Source: Anaerolineae bacterium
GTDB lineage: Bacteria > Chloroflexota > Anaerolineae > Aggregatilineales > Phototrophicaceae
Assembly (NCBI GenBank): GCA_022843745.1
Contig: JALHNB010000003.1
Location: forward strand, 1-64,000
Direction of reading: 5' to 3'
DNA length: 64,000 bases
The notes below the pieces were generated by a model. The model was given only the letters and a program-made list of their open reading frames with translations, had not been told where the DNA came from and did no database searches. Below are positions 52,097 through 60,363 of this stretch, one piece after another. The first letter of the stretch is position 1; each line of letters opens with the position of its first letter. Both the position numbers and the translations under genes were made by a program.

Positions 52097-53122
52097 TTAC
52101 GAAACATCCGGTACTTTCGCCAGGACAGCCATTACTGCGCTTTCCGGGTCGATTTCACGGGCCTGAATGCGTCCGATAACATCGGCAAAAACGTTACCAG
52201 GGATTTTCTGCAACAAGCGCGTCATGAGCGCCTCGCGCAGCCGGTCATAAAGTTCGATCTCAATCTGCTGGCGTTCAAGATTAATTAGCGCAGCATCATT
52301 TGCCAGATAATGGCGATGGCGATCAATGGCCTCAATCAGTTCGCCAATGCCCTTTCCTTCGCTGGCAACCGTCTCGACAATCGGCGGAAGCCACATGGCC
52401 TCGACCTCATCCTTGTTACCCACCCCATTTGATTCGACCCGTAAAAGCTGTCCGTGATGCGCCACGACCTGACTGCGCGAGCCGGGGTGTCCGAGTTCGA
52501 GCATCGTTTTCAGGCTGCGGACGGTGTTTTTCGCGCCAGGGCGATCCGCTTTGTTGACGACCAGGACATCCGCGATTTCCAGAATACCCGCTTTAATCGC
52601 CTGAACATCGTCGCCAAGCCCCGGCGCATCGACCACCAAAGTTGTTTTCGCCGCCAGCGCAATATCAACTTCACTTTGTCCCGCGCCGACAGTCTCCACC
52701 AGAATAATGTCGAATCCTGCCGCATCCATGACACGAATGGCGCTGCGTGTGGCACGGGAAAGCCCGCCGAGACTGCCACGAGTCGCCATACTGCGGATGA
52801 AAACGCCTGTATCGCCCGAAAGCTCACGCATTCGGATGCGATCTCCCAAAATTGCCCCGCCGGAAAATGGACTGGTGGGGTCTACCGCCAGAACAGCAAC
52901 CGTTTTTCCCTGAGCGCGGTAAGCTTTGGTCAGCGCCGTGACCAGCGTACTTTTGCCCGTCCCCGGTGCGCCCGTCACCCCGATCACCCAGGCACGCCCC
53001 GTATGCGGAAATAACGCGGCTAAAACTTCGCCCCTATTCGCGGCCTCATTTTCGACAGCCGTCAAGAGCCGGGCCAACGCCCTACGGTTGCCATTTAATA
53101 ACTGCTCAACTAAATCGTTCAT
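52097..53122 (-). CDS. meaB: Methylmalonyl-CoA mutase-associated GTPase MeaB
   Basis: A 341-residue G3E P-loop GTPase that loads and protects B12 in methylmalonyl-CoA mutase. Walker A is GAPGTGKSTLV, the switch segment includes DPTSPFSGGAILGDRIRM, the DxxG region is ETVGAGQSEVD, and NKAD is the guanine-specificity motif. The start lies four bases after the stop of the B12-binding subunit, so the two are co-expressed. The mutase catalytic subunit is not in this window. Confidence 0.93.
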   Translation of the reverse strand: MNDLVEQLLNGNRRALARLLTAVENEAANRGEVLAALFPHTGRAWVIGVTGAPGTGKSTLVTALTKAYRAQGKTVAVLAVDPTSPFSGGAILGDRIRMRELSGDTGVFIRSMATRGSLGGLSRATRSAIRVMDAAGFDIILVETVGAGQSEVDIALAAKTTLVVDAPGLGDDVQAIKAGILEIADVLVVNKADRPGAKNTVRSLKTMLELGHPGSRSQVVAHHGQLLRVESNGVGNKDEVEAMWLPPIVETVASEGKGIGELIEAIDRHRHYLANDAALINLERQQIEIELYDRLREALMTRLLQKIPGNVFADVIGRIQAREIDPESAVMAVLAKVPDVS

Positions 53123-53126
53123 GAGC

Positions 53127-53528
53127 TTACTGGGTATCTTTGGGTGTCAGAATTTTATGAATATGGGCGACGATTTCTTCGGTACTGGTTCCCGGCCCGA
53201 AAATAGCGGTCACGCCAGCAGCTTCCAGCGTGGGGCGGTCACTATCTGGGATAATTCCCCCAACGAGAATCGGTATATCGTTAAGGCCAGATTTGTCCAT
53301 TGTCTGCCGAATTTTGGGAACGAGTGCCAGATGCGCCCCGCTGAGGATGCTTAACCCAACGATGTCCACATCCTCTTGCAGCGCAGCCTCGGCGATCATC
53401 TCCGGTGTCTGGCGCAGGCCTGTGTAGATCACTTCCATGCCAGCATCGCGCAGTGCGCGGGCGATCACCTTAGCGCCCCGGTCATGTCCATCCAATCCCG
53501 GCTTGGCAATTAACACTCGTATCGGCAT
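53127..53528 (-). CDS. Cobalamin-binding domain protein of methylmalonyl-CoA mutase type
   Basis: A 133-residue flavodoxin-like B12 domain. [37 protein letters not shown] contains the Asp-x-His-x2-Gly motif whose histidine coordinates cobalt. [14 protein letters not shown] and VGGIIPD follow. In split mutases this is the small subunit that partners a separate catalytic chain. With MeaB next to it the role in a B12 isomerase is strong; the exact acyl-CoA substrate is not determined, because no catalytic subunit gene is adjacent. Confidence 0.9.
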   Translation of the reverse strand: MPIRVLIAKPGLDGHDRGAKVIARALRDAGMEVIYTGLRQTPEMIAEAALQEDVDIVGLSILSGAHLALVPKIRQTMDKSGLNDIPILVGGIIPDSDRPTLEAAGVTAIFGPGTSTEEIVAHIHKILTPKDTQ

Positions 53529-53706
53529 TGTTTTTGGATTCTCCTGGGATGGTGATAGGGTTTTTAGATTATAACAAATAAGACACGGCTGTCGAATTTG
53601 AAAACCAAAAACAAACGCAAACTCAATAGAGTCAAATAGTGCCGAAAAATAAGGTTATGATACAATAAATACTTAATCGCTCGTCATTATCATATTGAGA
53701 TTTGTG

Positions 53707-56700
53707 ATGGATGTAGCATCTAATTCTAAAACGAGCAAATCAATCCCTCGTGACCAAACGTTGCCAGAAGCGATCTCGACAACAGGTATGACGCGCCTTT
53801 TCTATGGCGCAGTCGTTGCCGCTGGGGTGGTGGTCGCTGTTTCGTTCATCATCTACCTGGCACTAGCCCTGGGTTGGCGAGCGCGGGCATTTCCTGGTTT
53901 TATGGTGACGAATACGCTGGTGATTGATGGCTCACAGCCGCTGGCCGCATCCACCTGGCCGGGTTTGAATATTGGTCTGCGTCGGCTGGATCAAATCGTC
54001 GCGATTAACGGTCAACCCCTGACCAATACGTCTGGGAATTATGCCGAAGCCCTGCAAAATTATCATGAAATCATCAACAGTCTCCGACCAGGATCAAGAG
54101 TTCAGATTGAGTTCAATCGCCCCGCTGAAGATGGAATGATTCGCTGCGCAGGCACATCGGGTACGATTGGCGACTGCCGCATTGCCCTGAACCTGGTTGA
54201 ATTTCCCGATCTTGATATGCTTGGTCTTTTTGTTGCGCCTTATGTCACAGGCCTGATAACGCTCCTGGTAGGTTTTGTGATCCTTCGCCTGCGTTCCAAC
54301 CAACCTGCTGGCTTGCTTGTCAGCTTAATTTGCTTTTCGATGGCTGGTTTTCTTGCGGGACTCTTTGATATAAACACGTCACAGGCTTTAGTGCCCCTGT
54401 GGATTATCGCGACCACAACTTTGGGCGCTTCGCTCATTGCCCTCAGCCTCATCTTCCCCATTAAATCAGCTCTGATATACCGTCAACCCACACTTGTCTA
54501 TTTCCCCTTTGCATTAGGGGCATTTGTAGCAGGCTTCCTGCTGTGGCTCTATTTTGCGCCACCGCAGCCAGATACTTTTGTAGGGACGAATACATTTTTT
54601 ACAGTATTCGTGAGCTTCATTTTTATGTTCATCATGCTTTTGATGAACAGGCGACACGCTTCATCGAATATCGTCCGAGATCAAAGCAACACGATTTTAA
54701 TCGGCCTCACACTCACCGGAGCGCCAATTATTCTGTGGCTGATCAACATTGTGTCACAGTTTTTCAATGTGCAGGCGGCGTTATCATTTAATACGTCCGC
54801 TGTAACCCCGTTCGCCATTGTTACCCCTCTGAGCCTGGCCTATGCCGTGCTTCAGTACCGCATCTTTGATACAGATCGCATCATCAGCCAGGGAATTACT
54901 TACAGCATCATGCTGGTGGCGCTGATCAGCGGTTATTTCCTGCTGGTCTTCAGTGCCAGTCTGGTTTTTACACAAGACCTCAGTAACCCGCTTATGATCG
55001 CGCTCGTCGTGTTTTTGATCGCGGTGCTGTTCTTGCCTGTGCGCACATTTTTACAGACGCGCATCGATAAACTGTATTATCGCGTCCGCCTGAATTACCA
55101 GGATCGTCTGGAAGTTTTCGCCCACGACACAACACAACTGCCCAATTTTAATGCGATTGTCACCGAATTCCTCGATCAGTTAAATGAAACCATCGAACCG
55201 AGCAGTATCTTTATTTTTCTGTTGAATCGCCAGGGAACCACTTACGCACCGATCAGTCATCCTGAGCCGAATACGGAAGTTCAATTTACCCACGAAACGG
55301 GAATCGCCGAGGCGCTCAACCAGAACGACCAGATGATCTATCTCGATTCAAAACATCCCTGGCCGGTTCCGCTGCGCAGCGAACGTCCCCGGCTGACCAT
55401 TCTGAATACAATGCTGATTCTGGGGCTGCCCGGTGGCAAGCAGTTGAACGGTTTTATCTGCATCGGCCCGCCCCGTTCAGGACGCGGTGGATACAACTAC
55501 GAAGAATTGCTATTCGTTCAAAATCTGGCGACGCAGTTGGCAATCGCTACTGAACGCGCACAGGTAGTCGAGTCGTTGGAACGTCGTGTGCAGGAATTGG
55601 ACGTTCTCAGCCAGGTCAGTCAGGCTGTCAACTTCACTATTAACTTTGATGACTTGCTCGAACTTATCAGTGCGCAGACCAGCAAACTGATTGAAGCAGC
55701 TTATTTTTATATTGCCCTCCGCGATGAAGTCACCAACGAGCTTTATTTCGCCTTCTTCCTGGAAGACGATGAACGTTACCGCGAAAAAGAAGATCGTCGC
55801 TGGCAAATCGGACGTGACTTATTCAGCGAAGTCGTGCGCACCGGACAGGCTATCCGCGTTCCCAATTATGGAATTGCGGTTTCGCAGCGCGGCGCTCCCG
55901 GCATCACGATTGACTCCGACCTGAAAGCCTGGATGGGTGTGCCGCTGCTCGCTGGATCGCGCACATTAGGCGTGATGGCTGTTGGTATGCTCCAGAGTGG
56001 CAAAACCTATGGCGACGATCAATTTAAAGTCTTCAGCGACATCAGCGCTCTGGCAGCAACGTCAATTGATAAAGCGCGTCTTTTCGAGGAAACCAACCGC
56101 CGCGCCCGACAACTCGCCGCGCTCAACAATATCAGCAACCAACTGGCAGGCGAATTGGACGTTCAAAAATTGCTCGAACTGGTGACACGAACTGCCGTCG
56201 AAATTTTGAATGCCGAAGCGGGTTCACTGCTGTTGAGTGTTGATGACGGCAGCAATGATCTGGAATTCAGAATCGCCATTGGCAGCTCTGGGCAAAATCT
56301 GGTCGGCACACGCTTTTCAGCCAAACGCGGTTTCGTGGGTGAAGTCGCCACCAAAGGCAAGCCGATTATCGTCAATGATGCCAGCAAAGACCCACGCTGG
56401 GGTGGCGAATTATCGAAAGGCGAATTCCAGACAAACGCGATTCTAGCCGTTCCCCTGCTCGCCAAAAGCCGGATTGTCGGCGTGTTGGAAGTGTTGAACA
56501 AGCGTGATGGCGGGGTCTACATTCAGGAAGATGCCGATTTGCTGACCACATTCGCGGGGCAGGCCGCCGTCGCCATCGAGAACGCGCGCCTCTTCCAGAT
56601 GACTGACTTGCAGTTAAGCGCCCGTGTGGACGAATTAGAAACGCTGGAACGAATCGACGTAGAGTTGAATCGTTCGCTCGATCTGCACCGTGTCGCTGAG

Positions 56701-57876
56701 ATCACCATGCGCTGGGCGATTGCCAACAGCGGCGCGACAGCCGGGGTGCTGGGTCTGGTCTTTGGCGATCCGCCGCACCTGGAAGTCGTCGCCAAATACG
56801 GTTATTCCGAGGGCGAATTTCCCGAAGGCGCGGAAGGCAACATCTGGCCGCTGGATCGTGGTATTGTCAGCCGTGTCATCCGCACACGCCAACCCGATAT
56901 TTCGACAGACGTAAGCATCGACCCCAGCTATATCCCCAGCTTGCGCGGCGCACTCAGCCAGATCACCGTACCGATGATGTCCGGCGGTGAAATCAGCGGC
57001 ATCCTGATCCTGGAAACCAATAAAGAGCCGCGCTTGAACCTGGTTGATCTGTCATTTGTTCAACGTCTGGCTGAACATGCCAGTATCGCGCTGACGAACG
57101 CCCAACTTTACGCCGAACTTGCCCGCGCGAATGACTCCAAGAGCGAGTTTGTCAGTTTTGTGGCGCACGAGCTAAAAACGCCCATGACATCGATCAAAGG
57201 TTTTACCGATCTGCTGCTGGGCAATCTGACGGGAACACTCAACGAAAAGCAGCAAAGCTTCCTGGGTACGATTCGCTCAAACATTGACCGCATGAACACG
57301 CTCGTCAGCGACCTCAACGACGTAACCAAGCTCCAGACTGATAATCTGCACATGGAGTTTTCGCCAGTTGATTTCCGTAACGTCATCACCGAAACGCTGC
57401 GTCCGCTGCAAAAGCAGATTGAAGATAAGCAGCAGCGATTACTGATCCTGATGGATGACAACTTGCCACCGATTCTGGCTGATCAAAATCGCCTGATTCA
57501 AGTATTGACCAATCTGGTCAGCAACGCCTATAAATACACCCCGCGTGAAGGCGACATACGGATTATGGCTGAAGTCGCCCCAAATCGTTGGGATCCAAAA
57601 GCCAAGAAAACCGATCAGGTGCTTCACATTTCGGTTCAGGATACGGGCATCGGCATGGATCAGGAAGACCTGGTTAAATTGTTCACGCCCTATTTCCGCA
57701 GCGAAAATCCCCTCGCCCGCGAACAGCCCGGCACAGGTCTGGGTTTGACAATTACGCATGGTATCGTCCGGCGGCATAACGGTCAAATCTGGGTTGAAAG
57801 TCAGGTTGGCGAAGGAACAACATTCCACTTTATTGTCCCGCTTGCCATCGAAACAGCGCCGCAGCCATCGAAATAA
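53707..57876 (+). CDS. Large membrane sensor histidine kinase with PDZ-like region and multiple GAF domains
   Basis: About 1,389 residues. A first membrane helix (about 35-58) is followed by an extracytoplasmic region that looks PDZ-like (LRRLDQIVAINGQPLTNTSG ... SLRPGSRVQIEF). Then come eight or so helices up to about residue 460. Four GAF-type modules follow (roughly 475-640, 650-795, 805-965 and 975-1135). The HisKA box is FVSFVAHELKTPMTSIKGF, and the ATPase part has NRLIQVLTNLVSNAYKYTP, DTGIGM and GTGLGLTITHG. No partner regulator is adjacent. The ATG at 53707 is preferred to a TTG 12 bases earlier. Its 3' end is tandemly repeated. Confidence 0.88.
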   Translation: MDVASNSKTSKSIPRDQTLPEAISTTGMTRLFYGAVVAAGVVVAVSFIIYLALALGWRARAFPGFMVTNTLVIDGSQPLAASTWPGLNIGLRRLDQIVAINGQPLTNTSGNYAEALQNYHEIINSLRPGSRVQIEFNRPAEDGMIRCAGTSGTIGDCRIALNLVEFPDLDMLGLFVAPYVTGLITLLVGFVILRLRSNQPAGLLVSLICFSMAGFLAGLFDINTSQALVPLWIIATTTLGASLIALSLIFPIKSALIYRQPTLVYFPFALGAFVAGFLLWLYFAPPQPDTFVGTNTFFTVFVSFIFMFIMLLMNRRHASSNIVRDQSNTILIGLTLTGAPIILWLINIVSQFFNVQAALSFNTSAVTPFAIVTPLSLAYAVLQYRIFDTDRIISQGITYSIMLVALISGYFLLVFSASLVFTQDLSNPLMIALVVFLIAVLFLPVRTFLQTRIDKLYYRVRLNYQDRLEVFAHDTTQLPNFNAIVTEFLDQLNETIEPSSIFIFLLNRQGTTYAPISHPEPNTEVQFTHETGIAEALNQNDQMIYLDSKHPWPVPLRSERPRLTILNTMLILGLPGGKQLNGFICIGPPRSGRGGYNYEELLFVQNLATQLAIATERAQVVESLERRVQELDVLSQVSQAVNFTINFDDLLELISAQTSKLIEAAYFYIALRDEVTNELYFAFFLEDDERYREKEDRRWQIGRDLFSEVVRTGQAIRVPNYGIAVSQRGAPGITIDSDLKAWMGVPLLAGSRTLGVMAVGMLQSGKTYGDDQFKVFSDISALAATSIDKARLFEETNRRARQLAALNNISNQLAGELDVQKLLELVTRTAVEILNAEAGSLLLSVDDGSNDLEFRIAIGSSGQNLVGTRFSAKRGFVGEVATKGKPIIVNDASKDPRWGGELSKGEFQTNAILAVPLLAKSRIVGVLEVLNKRDGGVYIQEDADLLTTFAGQAAVAIENARLFQMTDLQLSARVDELETLERIDVELNRSLDLHRVAEITMRWAIANSGATAGVLGLVFGDPPHLEVVAKYGYSEGEFPEGAEGNIWPLDRGIVSRVIRTRQPDISTDVSIDPSYIPSLRGALSQITVPMMSGGEISGILILETNKEPRLNLVDLSFVQRLAEHASIALTNAQLYAELARANDSKSEFVSFVAHELKTPMTSIKGFTDLLLGNLTGTLNEKQQSFLGTIRSNIDRMNTLVSDLNDVTKLQTDNLHMEFSPVDFRNVITETLRPLQKQIEDKQQRLLILMDDNLPPILADQNRLIQVLTNLVSNAYKYTPREGDIRIMAEVAPNRWDPKAKKTDQVLHISVQDTGIGMDQEDLVKLFTPYFRSENPLAREQPGTGLGLTITHGIVRRHNGQIWVESQVGEGTTFHFIVPLAIETAPQPSK

Positions 57877-57914
57877 CGTCAACCATCGACACAACGTCGC
57901 AGCTATCGAAATAA
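57845..57914 (+). repeat. Four 18-20-bp copies across the sensor kinase stop
   Basis: CCATCG-type units start at 57845 and 57865 (both inside the gene), 57883 and 57903. Read in the gene frame at its end, the copies give QPSK-stop, then QPSTQ without a stop, then QLSK-stop. One copy lies inside the coding region in another frame, so the last residues of the kinase were probably created by the same duplication process. Confidence 0.75.
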
Positions 57915-57944
57915 AAAACGCCTGCAAGAAATTGCGGGCGTTTT
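57915..57944 (+). terminator. Intrinsic terminator after the sensor kinase gene
   Basis: Arms AAAACGCCTGCAA and TTGCGGGCGTTTT pair with one G-U around a four-base loop, with A and T runs on either side. It directly follows the repeats at the kinase stop. Confidence 0.8.
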
Positions 57945-58002
57945 AGATGAAACTTCCTATAGATAACAACAAAGCGACTTCTTACAATATCCGGCGTTTC
58001 AT

Positions 58003-58030
58003 GTAGGGGCGTAGCGCGCTACGCCCCTAC
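58003..58030. repeat. 28-bp perfect palindrome of the GTAGGGG family
   Basis: GTAGGGGCGTAGCG is followed at once by its exact reverse complement. It lies between the convergent kinase and thioredoxin genes, 22 bases beyond the thioredoxin stop. Its opening GTAGGGG is shared with the hairpins at 22.9 and 25.1 kb. Confidence 0.85.
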
Positions 58031-58051
58031 GAAAATCATACGGTTCATGCA

Positions 58052-58381
58052 CTAGTTCAGGTGGTTTTCAATCTTCGGCAGGATTTTCGCTTTGGGTTGA
58101 TAGCCAGTGATTCGTTCGACAGGTTCGCCACCTTTGAACAGGATCAGGGTAGGAATACCCATTACGCCGTACTCAATGAGTACATTGGGGTTTTCGTCAG
58201 CGTCCAGCTTGGCAACGCGCAATTTCCCATCATATTCATTGGCGAGTTCTTCGACAATCGGGGCGATCATCCGGCACGGGCTGCACCACGTCGCCCAGAA
58301 ATCCACCAACACAGGCTGTTGCGATTCCAGCACTTCCGATTGAAAATTAGCCTCGGTGACATCGAACGTTTTCTTAGCCAT
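58052..58381 (-). CDS. trxA: Thioredoxin with CSPC active site
   Basis: A 109-residue thioredoxin that reduces protein disulfides in the cytoplasm. The fold is complete: VLVDFWATWCSPCRMIAPIVEELA, VAKLDADENPN, the cis-proline in GVMGIPTLILFKGG and a normal C terminus. The redox motif is CSPC rather than the canonical CGPC, which may shift the redox potential. It is divergent from hrcA, with a start only about 30 bases from the hrcA promoter. Confidence 0.92.
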   Translation of the reverse strand: MAKKTFDVTEANFQSEVLESQQPVLVDFWATWCSPCRMIAPIVEELANEYDGKLRVAKLDADENPNVLIEYGVMGIPTLILFKGGEPVERITGYQPKAKILPKIENHLN

Positions 58382-58409
58382 TAGCTTTACTGCACTCCTA
58401 TAGACTGCT

Positions 58410-58438
58410 TTGACGCCGTGTTTTCGGCATGTTATGAT
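58410..58438 (+). promoter_or_regulatory. Sigma-70-type promoter of the hrcA operon
   Basis: TTGACG (58410-58415) and TATGAT (58433-58438) with exactly 17 bases between. Transcription would start near 58446, giving a leader of about 65 bases to the hrcA ATG. I found no CIRCE operator (TTAGCACTC-N9-GAGTGCTAA) at or after this promoter. Confidence 0.7.
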
Positions 58439-58511
58439 AATATCGTTATTTTACTGGCAAGACACTCCCCGCGACACATCCGTTTTAATGGTTTATCGGG
58501 AACAACTCGCT

Positions 58512-59597
58512 ATGAGTATAGACGACACCGCACTACCAGAACTTACGCGGCGACAGGAAGAAATCCTCACCCTGATCGTCCGAGCCTACACAAATATACC
58601 AGAGCCTGTCAGTTCCAAACACCTTGTTGAAACGCACAGCCTCAACTTTAGCTCCGCGACGATTCGTAACGAGATGGCTGTCCTCGAAGAAAAAGGCTAT
58701 ATTTACGCGCCGCATACCTCTGCCGGACGTGTTCCAACCGAAAATGGCTACCGTTATTTCGTCAAGCGGCTGTTGAACAGCACCGATTTAAGCACAATTG
58801 ACCAGACTCGCATCACCGAAAAACTCCAAGGGCCGCACCTGGCAACCGAACAATGGATGCGCCTTGCCGCGTCAATCCTGGCACGTACCTCTCGTTCTGC
58901 CGCGCTGGTTACGCCACCGATCTCCCAGATCAGCCACTATAAACACCTTGAATTGATCTCGATTCAAGGGCGACTGGTGTTATTAGTGCTGGTATTGGAT
59001 GGCGGTCAGGTTCACCAGCAAATGTTGAACTTAGCCGATAGCATTGCGCAGCCTGTATTAAGCGAGGCCGCACAGCGCATTAACACACTATGCCTGGGCC
59101 TGAATGCCAACGAAGTGCGGATGAAAAGTGTCCAGCTTCTTTTGCTGGAGCGCGAAATGGCCGAAATCGTGGCCGATCTTATGGAAAAAGCCGACACGAA
59201 CCAGGTAAACTTTATATATGGGGACGGACTGAGTGAAATTATCAACGCATTCCAGGGTAATGACGGTGCGCAGCAGGCTATTCGTGTCTTTGAGGAGCGT
59301 GCCTTTTTGAACATCATCCTGAATGAGGTTCTAAATAGCCCCGTTTCAAGCCATGTCCAGGTCGTGATTGCCGGGGATGGACGCTGGGAAGAACTGAAAC
59401 ATCTGACGATGATTTTGAGCCGTTATGGTGTTCCCGGTCAGATGAGTGGTGCAGTGGGCGTGGTTGGTCCCACCCACATTAATTATGGACGAGCCATCAG
59501 CACCGTTCGCTATGTTTCCAATCTGATGACCGACCAGCTTACAAATCTGTACGAGCGTCCAAGCCTGACAGACAGCAGCGAAAACAACAACGAATAA
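58512..59597 (+). CDS. hrcA: Heat-inducible transcription repressor HrcA
   Basis: A 361-residue repressor of chaperone genes. The N-terminal winged helix contains LTRRQEEILTLIVRAYTNIPEPVSSKHLVE and SSATIRNEMAVLEEKGYIYAPHTSAGRVPTENGYRYFV, which are diagnostic. The rest is the GAF-like and inserted domains. GAVGVVGPTHINYGRAISTVRYVSNLM closes the protein. The ATG at 58512 fits the family; earlier in-frame starts include an ATG at 58488. It heads the hrcA-grpE-dnaK-dnaJ group. Confidence 0.93.
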   Translation: MSIDDTALPELTRRQEEILTLIVRAYTNIPEPVSSKHLVETHSLNFSSATIRNEMAVLEEKGYIYAPHTSAGRVPTENGYRYFVKRLLNSTDLSTIDQTRITEKLQGPHLATEQWMRLAASILARTSRSAALVTPPISQISHYKHLELISIQGRLVLLVLVLDGGQVHQQMLNLADSIAQPVLSEAAQRINTLCLGLNANEVRMKSVQLLLLEREMAEIVADLMEKADTNQVNFIYGDGLSEIINAFQGNDGAQQAIRVFEERAFLNIILNEVLNSPVSSHVQVVIAGDGRWEELKHLTMILSRYGVPGQMSGAVGVVGPTHINYGRAISTVRYVSNLMTDQLTNLYERPSLTDSSENNNE

Positions 59598-59754
59598 TTT
59601 AGTTTGATGTACAATAAACTTGATGTGGCTGGACGCAATAAAAAGCCATGTTTCTTTCGGTTTGTTAACGTAATTCTATGAGTCTCTCGATACACTGATA
59701 TTTTGAATTAGCCATTCCAGTATGATTCAATTTGCCTAGATAAGGACTGAACGA

Positions 59755-60306
59755 GTGAGTAGAGAAGAAGCAACGCAAATTAACGACGGCGAAACGCCTG
59801 TCGAAGATACACAACAGCCAACTGACGAAACTGCTAAAACGCCTGTAGCCGAGTTGGAAAAACTGCTTGACGAGGCACAACGGCAATCAAAAGCAAATTT
59901 TGAGGGATGGCAGCGTGAGCGCGCTGACTTCAGCAACTACAAAAAGCGAGTCGAGCGCGAGATGAAAGAAATTCAGCAAAATGCTACCAGCAGTACGCTG
60001 ATGGCTTTGCTGCCTGTCCTGGATGACTTTGAACGTGCGATGGCTAACCTGCCAGAGGATTTAAAAGGTCACTCCTGGCTGGATGGCGTAAGCGCTATTC
60101 AACGCAAATTCCAGAAGACTCTTGACGAATATGGCATTGTCATCCTTGATCCTGTTGGCGAAGTTTTTGACCCCAGCCGACATGAAGCAATAGGAACAGA
60201 TACCGATACCACGATTGAAAGCGGCCATGTCACCGTAACGTTGCAAAAAGGCTACCTCAGTGGAGATCGGGTACTGCGTCCTGCCCTGGTGCGCGTCGCC
60301 AGTTAA
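59755..60306 (+). CDS. grpE: Nucleotide exchange factor GrpE
   Basis: A 183-residue co-chaperone that releases ADP from DnaK. An acidic, threonine-rich N terminus of about 35 residues leads into a long coiled-coil (ELEKLLDEAQRQSKANFEGWQRERADFSNYKKRVERE) and the C-terminal beta domain (FDPSRHEAIGTDTDTTIESGHVTVTLQKGY). It starts with GTG, supported by AAGGA nine bases upstream. The 157 bases between hrcA and grpE hold no other gene, and I see no CIRCE element. Confidence 0.93.
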   Translation: MSREEATQINDGETPVEDTQQPTDETAKTPVAELEKLLDEAQRQSKANFEGWQRERADFSNYKKRVEREMKEIQQNATSSTLMALLPVLDDFERAMANLPEDLKGHSWLDGVSAIQRKFQKTLDEYGIVILDPVGEVFDPSRHEAIGTDTDTTIESGHVTVTLQKGYLSGDRVLRPALVRVAS

Positions 60307-60363
60307 CCATTCATAATAACGATATAACGATACACAAAACGCTAGTAGGAGATTATACACGTC

